A stretch of DNA of 64,000 nucleotides, from positions 2,542,001 to 2,606,000 of the forward strand of contig NZ_CP051680.1 in assembly GCF_012849095.1 (NCBI RefSeq), given 5' to 3'. The notes below the pieces were generated by a model. That model saw only the letters and a list, made by a program, of their open reading frames with translations. It was not told the origin of the DNA and did no database searches. A program made the translations under genes and the position numbers. Below are positions 8,788 to 18,308 of the stretch, in pieces. Each line of letters starts with the position of its first letter. Position 1 is the first letter of the stretch. The DNA is from Cohnella herbarum (GTDB lineage Bacteria; Bacillota; Bacilli; Paenibacillales; Paenibacillaceae).

Positions 8788-10044
8788 CTATTGATTCCGT
8801 ACCACAATGGATCCATCCTCCTCCACGGAGGCACCATAGGATAATTCCGACAGGCGCGCCAGCAGCGCTTTGCCTTCGACTTCAGCCATTGGCGCAGGTT
8901 GTGAATTCGTGGCGAACATTGGAGCGAACGACAACGAGCACGCCCCGTCCTTACTGCATTCGGCATTTAAAACGCCGGTTTCAGACGTTTTGGTTCCGGT
9001 CGTCGAGAACACGAAGTTGCCTAGGCTATAAGCGATCCATTTGCCCTTGTAAGCCTCGAAGCCTTGCAGCACGTGCGGATGGCTTCCGACAACCAGATCG
9101 GCGCCCGCATCGACGAAGCGGTGGCTCAAATCCGTCTGATGCTCCACCGGGCGATCCGCGCGCTCTACGCCCCAATGAACCATAACGACGACGATATCGG
9201 CGTTCTGTTTCGCTTCCTTGATTGCGGCTACCGTTCGTTCAGGCGAATAAGCCTCCGCGACGCCTGGATGGGTTCGATCCGCTTTCCACGAAACATCCGG
9301 CACGACTCTCGTGACGCTAACGAATCCGACCGTGATTCCTTTGCTTTCTATGTACGCTGGCGTGAAAGCTTCGCGATCGTCGTTGCCCGAGCCCGCATGC
9401 TGCAGTTCGGCGTCATCCAGGACGTCCATCGTGTCGCTTAACCCTTGCCATCCATAATCCAAAGTATGATTGTTCGCTAGCGATAAGAAATCGAAGCCCG
9501 CTTCTTTCAGCGCGGGAACGGCATCCGAGCTGCCGCGAAAAACATACTGCTTGTCCTTGGCCGGCGTCCCCCTCGTCGTAATCGGAGCCTCTAAATTTCC
9601 GGCCGTGATGTCCGCTGCCTCTAGTATTGCCTTAGCTTCGCGAAAAGGATAATCGAAGCCGTTGATTTTCATCAGCTCCAGCACTCTTGCCGCAGGCAAA
9701 ATGTCGCCGACTAATGCTAAACTTACCGTCTCGGCATCGCCCACGGGTTCGGTATATCCTCCTTCCGGCGTCGCCGTACCCGAATCGACAGGTTCCATTG
9801 TCGACTCAGGGTCGGGCGACGATAACTGCGTCGAAGACGGCTCCGACGGAGAGGCAACTCCTTCTGTCGGCGGCAGGCTTCCTGCGGGGCCTTGCCCGTC
9901 TTGATCGTCGTTCGATTTCCATACAATCACGGCAACCGCGACGATACAGCTTAACAAAACGCCGTTAACGATAAGCAACAAGCGCGTTTTACTGCGTCTC
10001 TTCGTTTTTTGCTGTTGATGCGTTCGCGATCGCGAATAAGTCAT
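8788..10044 (-). CDS. CapA/PgsA-family membrane-anchored metallophosphatase-like protein
   Basis: A 418-residue CapA-family protein, related to the poly-gamma-glutamate capsule protein CapA/PgsA. A basic N-terminus precedes a single membrane anchor (about residues 20-42). A Ser/Pro/Glu-rich linker follows to about residue 100, then the extracellular CapA domain. Family motifs include LVGDILPAARV, AGNLEAP, LANNHTLDYG, VMVHWGVE and VVGSHPHVLQG. No capB or capC lies nearby, so a capsule role is not supported here. Stand-alone CapA proteins are common in Paenibacilli. The ATG at 10044 was chosen; a GTG at 10053 is possible. Confidence 0.88.
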   Translation of the reverse strand: MTYSRSRTHQQQKTKRRSKTRLLLIVNGVLLSCIVAVAVIVWKSNDDQDGQGPAGSLPPTEGVASPSEPSSTQLSSPDPESTMEPVDSGTATPEGGYTEPVGDAETVSLALVGDILPAARVLELMKINGFDYPFREAKAILEAADITAGNLEAPITTRGTPAKDKQYVFRGSSDAVPALKEAGFDFLSLANNHTLDYGWQGLSDTMDVLDDAELQHAGSGNDDREAFTPAYIESKGITVGFVSVTRVVPDVSWKADRTHPGVAEAYSPERTVAAIKEAKQNADIVVVMVHWGVERADRPVEHQTDLSHRFVDAGADLVVGSHPHVLQGFEAYKGKWIAYSLGNFVFSTTGTKTSETGVLNAECSKDGACSLSFAPMFATNSQPAPMAEVEGKALLARLSELSYGASVEEDGSIVVRNQ

Positions 10045-10102
10045 ACCGACCACCGTCCCTCTGTCTCTCCTGCCCGTTATTATACCTCAAGGAAACGAAA
10101 AA

Positions 10103-10138
10103 AACGATTTCCCCTCGTCCAAAAGATGAGGAAATCGT
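10103..10138 (-). terminator. Terminator of the YesMN-NagZ-ROK operon
   Basis: The inverted repeat ACGATTTCC / GGAAATCGT, with an inner CTC/GAG pair, is followed on the minus strand by a T-run (10097-10104). Confidence 0.88.
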
Positions 10139-10156
10139 CTATTTATCGCCTTTTTC

Positions 10157-11116
10157 TTACACGATAAGTCGTTTCGCCGCGTACTCCGCGCTGCCGTAAA
10201 GGCCGGAGTCTTCGCCCAATGACGGAGGAACGATCATCAGGCGCTCCCGATAGAGCGGATGCAAGCTTTCCGCGACATAAGCCCTCAACGGCTCGAAGAA
10301 TACTTCGCCCGCAGACGCGACGCCCCCGCCTACGATGATGACGTCCGGACTAAGCAACGCAACCGAGGGAACGAGGACGCGCGACAACCAGTATGCCGTG
10401 CGCTGGAATACTTGCCCAGCGAATGCGTCCCCGTCTTGGTAAGCCTGCCACACGTCTTTCGACGTCAGTTCTTCGCGTTGCTCGGGCGGGAATCGATCCG
10501 CCAGCAGTCCGACCCATCCGGAAGATAATCCGTCTCTTGCTTGCCTTGCGACTCCCGATGCGGAGACTACCGTTTCCAAGCAGCCTCTCATGCCGCAACC
10601 GCACACGTAAGGAATATCCGTGAACGCGATATGTCCGATTTCTCCTGCCAGTCCGCCGGATCCGCCGTGAAGGCGTCCTTCGCTTACCCAGGCCGAGGCC
10701 ATTCCCGTCCCCAAAGTAACCCCTAACACATGCGAGAGGCCCTGCCCCGATCCCCTTAAGGATTCGCCGTATACGATCATCTTCACATCGTTCTCTACCG
10801 TGACGGGAACGTCGAGCAAACGGCGAAGACGCTCGGCTACCGGATTATCTTGAAGAGGCAAATTAGCCGCCGTAACCAGACCCGTTTCGCTATTGATGAA
10901 TCCGGGAAGACCGACTCCGACCGCAGCTAGTAACCGTCCGGATATCTGTTGCTCCTCTAGCAACTCCCCGCATAGACTAGCCAATTGTCCAAGCAATTCG
11001 GCCGAGCTCGTCTTAATCGTGCTTGCTTTGCTTTTACCTAGCAGATTACCATCCTCATCGAATAGTCCGGCAACGATATTCGTTCCTCCGACGTCTATCC
11101 CGATCCGGTATCCCAT
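10157..11116 (-). CDS. ROK family sugar kinase
   Basis: A 319-residue ROK-family protein without a DNA-binding domain, so it is a kinase rather than a repressor. The ATP phosphate loop GIDVGGTNI is at residues 6-14. The sugar-binding ENDVK segment is near 109, and GEIGHIAF is followed by the zinc-site CGCGMRGCLE near 175. ROK kinases phosphorylate glucose, N-acetylglucosamine or related sugars. Its position right after a NagZ-type hexosaminidase favours an N-acetyl amino sugar, but this is inferred. It starts 2 nt after the hexosaminidase stop codon. Confidence 0.9.
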   Translation of the reverse strand: MGYRIGIDVGGTNIVAGLFDEDGNLLGKSKASTIKTSSAELLGQLASLCGELLEEQQISGRLLAAVGVGLPGFINSETGLVTAANLPLQDNPVAERLRRLLDVPVTVENDVKMIVYGESLRGSGQGLSHVLGVTLGTGMASAWVSEGRLHGGSGGLAGEIGHIAFTDIPYVCGCGMRGCLETVVSASGVARQARDGLSSGWVGLLADRFPPEQREELTSKDVWQAYQDGDAFAGQVFQRTAYWLSRVLVPSVALLSPDVIIVGGGVASAGEVFFEPLRAYVAESLHPLYRERLMIVPPSLGEDSGLYGSAEYAAKRLIV

Positions 11117-11118
11117 TC

Positions 11119-12711
11119 TTACTCCTCCGCGGCAACCCTCGGGTAATTGCCGATCGTCACGGGCTGCTTCGCCTTAACGGGAAGCCTTCCGGACAATACG
11201 CCCGCAAGAGCCGTCATCATCGCCGGTTTATTCTCGTAAGCGCACAAGTATGTCGGCGCCTCGGGAGCGACCAACAGATCGTATGGCGTTCTCGTTGCCA
11301 CCCACACGAACGCGAAGCTTTCGTTAGCGGTTAGCTCGCGAATCAATTCGGTTTGTCCAGCCGAGAAACCCGCATCGTATGAAGCGAATACGACCGTCTT
11401 GCACCCTACCGTCGCTGCTCGCACCGCGGCAATTTCATCGGACTTCGGTTGAATTCCGATCCGTACCTCCTTGATATCGTAACCCGCTTGCGCGAGCGCG
11501 GCGCCTAACGTCCACTCCTGCTTAATCACTTCGATGACTTCCGTACCTACGCGGGCTTCCGTCCATACGACGACGGTCTTGCCTGCTCGAGGCAGAGGAA
11601 GATTGGCCTCGCCTTTCACTACCGTCACGGAAGCTTCGCTAAGCTTCCGTTGAACCTCTTCCGCTTTGTCTCGGTTAGTGGATGGAATACCGGACTGGAA
11701 CAATCCTCTCGCCAGCTTCAGCTCCCAGTTTCTCCGGGCCGCTTCTTCGATGCGGGACTCGGCGATTTCACCCGTCATGACAGCCTCCAATACGGCTTCC
11801 AGTGCGGCCTTCTGGCGATCCGAACGATGGCTGACCAGAATAAGATCCGCACCCGCTTTAATGGCTTCCACTGCGCCGCGGGCGACTCCGATTGTTTCGG
11901 CTATGGCGTTCATCTCCAAACAATCCGTTACGATAACCCCTTCGAACCCGAGCTCATTGCGTAATAATCCGTTTATGATCCGTTCCGATAGCGTGGCCGG
12001 AATATCGTCCGGCTCGAACGCAGGAAATACGACGTGCGCAGTCATGATCGCGTCGACCCGCCGTTCTATCGCTTGGCGGAAAGGCAGCAGCTCTACTTCG
12101 TTTAAACGCTTGATATCGTGCGGAACTACCGGTAGCGCATGATGGGAATCCACGGCGGTGTCGCCGTGACCCGGAAAATGTTTGGCTACGGCCGAGATTC
12201 CGCCCTCGCCGTACCCAAGTATAGCCGCCAATCCCAGCTCGCCGACTCGCTTCGGATCTTCTCCGTAGGAACGAACGCCTATGACCGGGTTATGCGGATT
12301 ATTGTTCACGTCAAGGCAAGGAGCGAAGTTCATGTTAATGCCGATCTCCCGCATTTCCGATCCCGACCATCTCGCGGCTTCATAAGTCAATTCCGCGTTA
12401 GCCGCCGCTCCTTGAGCCATCGCCCCGGGCATGACCGTTACGCCTTCCTCTAAACGCACGACCATACCGCCTTCCTGATCGATCGCGATGAACAATGGAT
12501 CCGAAGACGCATCTTGAAGCTTGGCCGATAGTTCGGCGACCTGTGCCGCATCGCGCAGATTTCGTCTGAAGTAGATTATTCCGCCTATCCCGTACTCTTT
12601 GATTAAGCCTATGATCTCTTCCGTCGGTTCAAATCCGTTGAAACCGCACATGAAGAGCTGTCCGATCTTCTCTTTAAGATCGAGTTGTTCAAAGCTTCGA
12701 TTGTTAGTCAC
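11119..12711 (-). CDS. nagZ: Beta-N-acetylhexosaminidase, glycoside hydrolase family 3
   Basis: A GH3 NagZ-type enzyme that releases terminal N-acetylglucosamine from chitooligosaccharides or muropeptides. The signature KHFPGHGDTAVDSH is near residue 175, the nucleophile region VTDCLEMNAI near 265 and the substrate loop IDQEGGMVVRL near 75. Beyond the barrel there is an additional C-terminal domain of about 190 residues, as in two-domain Firmicute NagZ proteins. There is no signal peptide, so it should act inside the cell. The GTG at 12711 has AGGAGA 6-7 nt upstream and lies 18 nt after the regulator stop codon. A longer frame to 12750 overlaps the regulator and is less likely. Confidence 0.9.
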   Translation of the reverse strand: MTNNRSFEQLDLKEKIGQLFMCGFNGFEPTEEIIGLIKEYGIGGIIYFRRNLRDAAQVAELSAKLQDASSDPLFIAIDQEGGMVVRLEEGVTVMPGAMAQGAAANAELTYEAARWSGSEMREIGINMNFAPCLDVNNNPHNPVIGVRSYGEDPKRVGELGLAAILGYGEGGISAVAKHFPGHGDTAVDSHHALPVVPHDIKRLNEVELLPFRQAIERRVDAIMTAHVVFPAFEPDDIPATLSERIINGLLRNELGFEGVIVTDCLEMNAIAETIGVARGAVEAIKAGADLILVSHRSDRQKAALEAVLEAVMTGEIAESRIEEAARRNWELKLARGLFQSGIPSTNRDKAEEVQRKLSEASVTVVKGEANLPLPRAGKTVVVWTEARVGTEVIEVIKQEWTLGAALAQAGYDIKEVRIGIQPKSDEIAAVRAATVGCKTVVFASYDAGFSAGQTELIRELTANESFAFVWVATRTPYDLLVAPEAPTYLCAYENKPAMMTALAGVLSGRLPVKAKQPVTIGNYPRVAAEE

Positions 12712-12728
12712 TATGCTCTCTCCTCTAC

Positions 12729-14360
12729 TTATCCCTTGGGATTCGCCCATGCCGGAGGTTCTGCTCCGGTATGATTTTGTTGCCGTTCCCGATATTCCGA
12801 AGGAAGCATTCCCGTATATTTACTGAATACCCGCGTGAAATATCGCCGCTCGATATACCCGACCATCTGGCCGACTAGCGTAACGCTCTTGTCGCTTAAG
12901 GCGAGCAGGGATTTGGCCATTTCCATTCTTTGTTTCGTCACGTACTCGACGAAGGTTTCTCCGAAGTGCTGCTTGAACAACAAGCTGAAGTAGCTGCCGC
13001 TGATGCCTAAATATTCCGCGATCATGTCGATGCTTAGTTCCGACGACAGGTTTCGTTCGATATAATCCCTGGCCGATATCATAAGAACGTCGCTCGTTTT
13101 TTTCTTCATGACGCTCTCGATCGATTGGTCCACCAACCGGTTAATGACGAGCAACGTCTCGCGAATGCCATGATGCTGATCGATCTGGCCCCAGATGGCG
13201 AGCTCCTCTTCTTTGCCGATTACGTCCATCGCCCTCATCTCCCTTAGCAGATGGATGCACAAATAATGAACGATCGGAGCAACTCGCTCGAAAGAGGTTT
13301 CAGGCAATAATTTAAAGCTATCGTTGAGCTCCTTAAGCGCGGTTTCGGTTCTGCGACGATCGCATCTTTTCAAACCGGTTACCATCTCTTCGATGCGATC
13401 CCATAACAATTGGGACGTATCCGCGGTTCCCCTAACCTTCTCCGAAAGAATTACGCTCTTATTCGATTCGGGCGATAGGTTAAGCGAGCGCTGCAAGCTC
13501 TTATATGTCTTGGCTAGTTGCTGCAAGGTCACTTCGGTTGGATGCAGAGCAATCCGAATGCACAATTTCAAGTAACTCTCCACCGCTAAACGCAGCTTCT
13601 CCGCCCATTCCATGCTTTGCTCTCTGTTGTAGATATCGGGCGGGATTCGCTCGATCAGGACGCACCATTCCCCGCTGCGAACCTGCAGAACGGAATGCGG
13701 AACCCCGAAGGACGCTAAATTTTCCTGCAAAATATTGTGAATGGCGAAATTCCACAGCTTCCGTTCCTTCTCGTCCCATGATCTCTCCCGCTTGGAGTAG
13801 TCCGCAACGTCCACGAGCATCATCGCGAAAGCCAAATTTTCTCCGTCCATCTCGTTAAACTTCAGGAACGGCCGGCTAGTCGTACCTCCGAGGTCGATGA
13901 TTCGATCGTATAGCACTTTCTCGTAAGCCAGATGAAATACCTGCTTCCATTCCTGTTGCATGGAATACTGCTCGATGCTTCTTTCGCGTACGCCTTCCGC
14001 CAACCGTTTGATCGTTGCCACGAGCTCTTCGTAATCGATCGGCTTCAGAATGTAGTCCTTCACTTCGTAACGGATTACCGAACGTACGTAGCTGAAATCC
14101 TGATAACCGGTCATCATGATGACTTCGGCTTCCGTGTCGAACTCGCGCAACGCCCCGAGGAATTCGATTCCGTCCATAACGGGCATCCGAATATCGCAAA
14201 GAATAAGCTGCGGACGTTTTTCCTTCGCAAGTTCCAGCGCTAGTTCGCCATTACGGGCCGTGCCGATCAATTCGATATCGAGAGCGTCCCACGGGATTAC
14301 CGCTTTTAAGTTTTTCAAAATGTTGATCTCGTCGTCTACCAATAACGCTTTAAGTCTCAT
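12729..14360 (-). CDS. YesN-type response regulator with AraC DNA-binding domain
   Basis: A 543-residue response regulator. The receiver domain (about 1-120) has DDE at 9-11, the phosphorylatable aspartate in LCDIRMPVMDG near residue 55 and the lysine in ILKPID near 105. A long middle region of unknown fold follows. The C-terminus is an AraC-type double helix-turn-helix (about 435-535, with ISGSYFSLLFKQHFGETF and IERRYFTRVFSKYTG). It is encoded 6 nt after its sensor kinase and directly before nagZ and the ROK kinase gene, which are its likely targets. The unlinked ABC importer at 1.3-4.5 kb could be another target; that is speculation. Confidence 0.92.
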   Translation of the reverse strand: MRLKALLVDDEINILKNLKAVIPWDALDIELIGTARNGELALELAKEKRPQLILCDIRMPVMDGIEFLGALREFDTEAEVIMMTGYQDFSYVRSVIRYEVKDYILKPIDYEELVATIKRLAEGVRERSIEQYSMQQEWKQVFHLAYEKVLYDRIIDLGGTTSRPFLKFNEMDGENLAFAMMLVDVADYSKRERSWDEKERKLWNFAIHNILQENLASFGVPHSVLQVRSGEWCVLIERIPPDIYNREQSMEWAEKLRLAVESYLKLCIRIALHPTEVTLQQLAKTYKSLQRSLNLSPESNKSVILSEKVRGTADTSQLLWDRIEEMVTGLKRCDRRRTETALKELNDSFKLLPETSFERVAPIVHYLCIHLLREMRAMDVIGKEEELAIWGQIDQHHGIRETLLVINRLVDQSIESVMKKKTSDVLMISARDYIERNLSSELSIDMIAEYLGISGSYFSLLFKQHFGETFVEYVTKQRMEMAKSLLALSDKSVTLVGQMVGYIERRYFTRVFSKYTGMLPSEYRERQQNHTGAEPPAWANPKG

Positions 14361-14366
14361 TAGGCG

Positions 14367-16211
14367 TCACTCCCCCGGGTTTTGCGGTATAAGGCATTTA
14401 ATTACCGTACCTTGACCTGGCGCGCTGCACAAAATGATGCCGTATCGATTCCCGTAGTGAATGCGAAGGCGATCGGCGACGTTGCCGACGCCAAGACCGC
14501 GGCGTTCTCCCGTTTCCGGAGACTCCTCGTACATTTCCTGAAGGGTTTTCATTCCGCTCGTCGCGAACCTTGCCAATTGCTCCTCGTCGATGCCGATCCC
14601 GTTGTCTTCCACGTAAAAGGCGATGTTACGGCCTTCTTCCCGGGCGTATACGTGAATGCGCCCCATGTAATCTATCCCTTCGAATCCATGCTGTATGCTG
14701 TTCTCGACCAAGGGCTGCAACGTCAATTTCAGGATGGAATTCGCCATCAGCTCTCTCGGAACGTCGATCGTATACTCGAACAGCTCCTCGAACCGGTATT
14801 TTTGAATTTCCAAATAGCTCGTAAGATGTTCCAGCTCTTGTTCGATCGTAATTTCTTCCTTCTGTTGAATGCTGATCCGGAAAATGTTCGCCAGCCTCTG
14901 CACCATTTTGCTGACTTTGCGTCCTTCGTTCTGCACCGCGAGAATATTAATCGACTCGAGCGCGTTAAACAGAAAATGCGGCTTAATTTGCGCTTGCAAT
15001 AACATCATCTCTGCTTTGCGCTTGCGGGATTGCTCCTGCTTAACGTCGTCTAGAAGCTCCGACACTCTCGTAACCAGACTGTTAAAACCCCTGGCCAACG
15101 TCGTCGTCTCGTCATTCCCGACTACGGTTACCCGTGTCGAAAGGTCTCCGCGCTCCACTTGGCGCATTGCTCTGACGACTCTCACGATGAACCTAACCGT
15201 CCTTCGTATGAACATCAAATTGAAGGCGAGCGCCAGCACCAAGGAAATCGACGTTATGACGACCATCCACCTAAGCACCATCGCCATGTCGCCGGATAAA
15301 TATTGCCACGAAGTGACCATCACCAATTTCCAATCGCCTACGCCGAGCCGCTCGAGCTGCAGGTCTTGAACGGAAACAAGGCTTTTGCGACCGTCAAAGG
15401 ATAAAGTTTTACTTTGCGGCATATCGCTCTTCAAGTCAATTCCCTTGACCGTATCGACGAATTTCTCGATTTTCTCGCCTTCTGCGACCGTTGCGTTATC
15501 GAAGACGATATTGCCGTTCCCCGCAACGATGAGAAATCGCCGGTCGACTTTCCCTTGGCTGCTATAGAAACTGAATATCCGGGTAAGCTCGCTTAAATGA
15601 AAACGCGTGACCAGAATGCCCTTGCTCGTCAACGAGTCGATGTCCAGCAGCACCCGGATTTGCGTGAACAGATTGTTTTCTCCGGTCAGTTTAACGTCTT
15701 CATTCGGTCCGACCCATACCGGCGCTCCGTTTTTTCTCAATACTTCCTTGTAGATAGGGTTGCTCTCCAACTCTTCGCGGGCAAGAGGGGTATCTTTCGT
15801 AAAATTGACGGATACTTGCTGATTGTCGTTGCGATATAGCGTTACGGATTTAATGCCGGGATAGGTGAGAAGGACTCGCTGGCGTAGCCTTTCCTTCTCT
15901 AGCAGCTGAACGTAATCCGGCGTAAGGCTAGAATCGCCTGGAATTTCGAGACTTCCTCCGTTAGAGTCGATCGACTGCTCTACGGATTCCACGCTGTCCT
16001 CCGTCGTTACCCAGAAATCGGAGAAGTAGTTGGCTTCCTTGAACATATTATTGATATTTCTGCCGATTGCCTTCAGCGTCAATTCGGTCTGTTCGGCGTA
16101 TTTCTCCTGGGTAACCTTCTGAAAAACAAGATAGGATACGCTGCCCAGCACGATTAATGGAACGATGATAAACGCGAAAAATGCGGCGAAAATGCGTTTG
16201 CTCAAACTCAT
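14367..16211 (-). CDS. YesM-type membrane sensor histidine kinase
   Basis: A 614-residue LytS/YesM-class histidine kinase. The first membrane helix is at about residues 8-28, and an extracellular Cache-like sensor domain follows to about 310. A second helix near 312-335, a HAMP linker and then the His-kinase domain with QAQIKPHFLFNALESI (phosphoacceptor His) come next. The C-terminal ATPase domain has LVENSIQHGF and DNGIGI, with GLGVGNVADRL. It is the first gene of the operon leading to YesN, NagZ and the ROK kinase. The signal is probably an extracellular saccharide, by analogy with other YesMN pairs; the sequence does not identify it. Confidence 0.92.
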   Translation of the reverse strand: MSLSKRIFAAFFAFIIVPLIVLGSVSYLVFQKVTQEKYAEQTELTLKAIGRNINNMFKEANYFSDFWVTTEDSVESVEQSIDSNGGSLEIPGDSSLTPDYVQLLEKERLRQRVLLTYPGIKSVTLYRNDNQQVSVNFTKDTPLAREELESNPIYKEVLRKNGAPVWVGPNEDVKLTGENNLFTQIRVLLDIDSLTSKGILVTRFHLSELTRIFSFYSSQGKVDRRFLIVAGNGNIVFDNATVAEGEKIEKFVDTVKGIDLKSDMPQSKTLSFDGRKSLVSVQDLQLERLGVGDWKLVMVTSWQYLSGDMAMVLRWMVVITSISLVLALAFNLMFIRRTVRFIVRVVRAMRQVERGDLSTRVTVVGNDETTTLARGFNSLVTRVSELLDDVKQEQSRKRKAEMMLLQAQIKPHFLFNALESINILAVQNEGRKVSKMVQRLANIFRISIQQKEEITIEQELEHLTSYLEIQKYRFEELFEYTIDVPRELMANSILKLTLQPLVENSIQHGFEGIDYMGRIHVYAREEGRNIAFYVEDNGIGIDEEQLARFATSGMKTLQEMYEESPETGERRGLGVGNVADRLRIHYGNRYGIILCSAPGQGTVIKCLIPQNPGE

Positions 16212-16511
16212 CTGAAAGCGTCCGTCCTCTCGGGTAATGTGATCTAATTATATCAGGAGGAGGAGTTGAAAGGATTGCTTAGTGTAAACTTCCCGCTATC
16301 CCCCATTATAAAGTGGGATGCCGGGCGAGATAAGTTATTATTCCCATTATGGGGGGATAAAAATGGACAGTGGTTTGGGGAGCTGGCGCGGTGCTCATGG
16401 GGGAGCGGGCGAGTTGGCGTGGAGCCTGGGGAGGTGGGTGGAGCCTGGCATGATGCTCAAAGGAAGGGCGGCAGAGTCGGGGCGGGACTAGCCAAACCGG
16501 AGCGGGGAGCT

Positions 16512-16649
16512 GCAGGGGCAGTCCGCGGGCATAGGTCTCTCCAGCCGCTTCCTGCAAACCCATTGCCTGATGGATGATTGACGACAAGGTGGCAATGGGT
16601 TTACAGAGGCGGACGCTCCGCTCTTCCGAGACCTATGCCCGCTCCCTGC
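16512..16649. repeat. Nested imperfect inverted repeat (about 138 bp)
   Basis: Three nested pairings are centred near 16580. The outermost is GCAGGG / CCCTGC (16512-16517 with 16644-16649). The middle is a perfect 15-bp arm pair, GCGGGCATAGGTCTC with its complement (16525-16539 and 16628-16642). The inner is a perfect 12-bp pair (16556-16567 and 16591-16602). It lies in a non-coding region and has no transposase. It could be a structured RNA or a small miniature-transposon-like palindrome; see findings. Confidence 0.75.
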
Positions 16650-16704
16650 CTACTGGCTCCCCGTAATTGTACATTGCAAAACCATTCGGCTGAGGGGTTC
16701 GGAC

Positions 16705-17307
16705 TCCTCTATTTCGCACACCATTACTAGCCACTAGGCCCTAAGTATCCCCGAGTTACACCGATTTCCAGGCTTTCTTTGGCCACTAACCCATTCGTAC
16801 CTCCAAGTTGCGCCAGTTTTCCGTCTATCAATACTCACTAACCGCTTCAAACCTCAGAGTTACGCCGGTTTTCCGTCTATTTTTGCTCACTAACCCCTTC
16901 GTGCCACCGAGTTACGCCGGTTTTCCGCCTATTTTTGCTCACTAACCCCTTTGTGCCACCGAGTTACGCCGGTTTTCCGCCTATTTTTGCTTAACACACC
17001 TGGAATTAATCGATTTTATCGAGTTACTTTCGCCGAAACTCCTCACCACGCCGGAATTAGTCGATTTTATCGAGTTACTCTCGCTGAAACTAGTCACCAC
17101 GCCGGAATTAATCGATTTTTTCGAGTTACTTTCGCCGAAACTCCTCACCTCGCCGGAATTAGTCGATTTTATCGAGTTACTCTCGCTGAAACTCCTCACC
17201 TCGCCGGAATTAGTCGATTTTTTCGAACAACTCTCGCTGAAACTCCTCACCACACCGGAATTAATCGATTATTTCGAGCAACACGCTGAAAATCCACACC
17301 TCGGCGG
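16705..17307. repeat. Phased tandem repeat array (52-bp then 51-bp units)
   Basis: The core GAGTTAC recurs at 16753, (16805, diverged), 16857, 16909, 16961, 17021, 17072, 17123 and 17174, with diverged copies at 17225 and 17276. Steps are 52, 52, 52, 52, 60, then 51 five times. A further degenerate unit precedes 16753, with CCACTA at 16731 and 16783. The two halves have different unit sequences but share this core and phase. The non-coding stretch 16212-17492 contains this array and the nested palindrome; nothing else was recognised there. Confidence 0.92.
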
Positions 17308-17492
17308 AAATTTTCTGACTACCTTCAGTCAAATATTGGAGTCGTTAACGAATTTCCGATATATGCGCCATGTTTTCAATTTTTCCAAGTTTACAAATTT
17401 CCCCTGTTTTCAAATTTCCCATTGACAACGTTTGCAATCGAGTGATAACATTTTCTTCCTTTCGCTTTTATTCCATACAGGAGGATAAATCA

Positions 17493-18308
17493 TTGATAAC
17501 GGTCAGCGGAATTAGCAAGAGCTTTAGGGTGGCGAAGAGGTCATCCGGGGTGAAAAATGCGGTTAAAGCGTTGTTTCGCAGAGAGTATACGGAGGTCGAG
17601 GCGCTTAACGACATTTCCTTCTCTATCGCCCCCGGGGAAATCGTCGGTTATATCGGACCGAACGGGGCCGGTAAATCGACGACGATCAAGGTGATGAGCG
17701 GCATTCTCGTCCCGGACTCCGGAACGTGCAAGATCATGGGCTACACGCCTTGGTTGGATAGGGTCGCGTACGTGAAAAACATCGGCGTCGTATTCGGACA
17801 GCGTTCCCAGCTGTGGTGGGACGTTCCGGTCATCGATTCCTTCGAGTTGTTAAGGGACATCTACGATGTACCGGACGCCGAATATCGCAGCAACCTCCTG
17901 CTGCTTACGGAGACGCTGGACCTCGAGGACATTCTCCGCACTCCCGTCCGTCAATTAAGCCTCGGTCAACGGATGCGTTGCGAGATCGCGGCATCGCTTC
18001 TGCACAGCCCGAGCATCCTTTTTCTCGATGAACCGACGATCGGACTCGACGCCGTTTCCAAAATCGCCGTAAGGGAATTCATCACCCGAATCAACAAGGA
18101 AAAAGGCGTTACCATCATTCTGACCACCCACGATATGAACGACATCGAGGCGCTTGCGCGCAGAATCATTATGATCGGGAAAGGCTCCCTGCTCTTCGAC
18201 GGAGACTTGCAAACGTTACGCGATAAATACATCGGCGATTCCGCCGAGACGACTCCTTCCATCGATGAAATTATCGTTAGGATGTATAAGGAGTATCAGA
18301 TCACATGA
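17493..18308 (+). CDS. ABC-2 type exporter ATP-binding protein
   Basis: A 271-residue ABC ATPase of the ABC-2 exporter class. Walker A is GPNGAGKST near residue 67, the signature is LSLGQRMR near 155 and Walker B is ILFLDEPT followed by IGLDA near 175. The H-loop is in TTHDMND. It carries the N-terminal basic extension typical of the subfamily that works with two separate permeases. The chosen start is the TTG at 17493, which has AGGAGGA at correct spacing. The open frame extends to 17370, but the extra residues match nothing and lie in the AT-rich leader. It overlaps the next gene by four bases. The exported substrate is unknown. Confidence 0.9.
   Translation: MITVSGISKSFRVAKRSSGVKNAVKALFRREYTEVEALNDISFSIAPGEIVGYIGPNGAGKSTTIKVMSGILVPDSGTCKIMGYTPWLDRVAYVKNIGVVFGQRSQLWWDVPVIDSFELLRDIYDVPDAEYRSNLLLLTETLDLEDILRTPVRQLSLGQRMRCEIAASLLHSPSILFLDEPTIGLDAVSKIAVREFITRINKEKGVTIILTTHDMNDIEALARRIIMIGKGSLLFDGDLQTLRDKYIGDSAETTPSIDEIIVRMYKEYQIT

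Noticed and set aside
8744..8966. 74-residue N-terminal extension of the GDPD protein
   Set aside because: Most of it overlaps the CapA coding region in another frame and is not family-like; only the part after about 8816 remains possible.
16266..16587. Opposed open frames of 103 and 93 codons
   Set aside because: Low-complexity Gly/Ala/Arg composition from GC-rich sequence and overlap with the nested palindrome; no family resemblance.
16951..17289. Open frames on both strands with 17-residue repeats
   Set aside because: They follow the 51-bp array period, have no ribosome site and resemble no protein family.
16705..17307. CRISPR array
   Set aside because: The whole 51-52 bp unit repeats; there are no unique spacers of constant length and no cas genes nearby.
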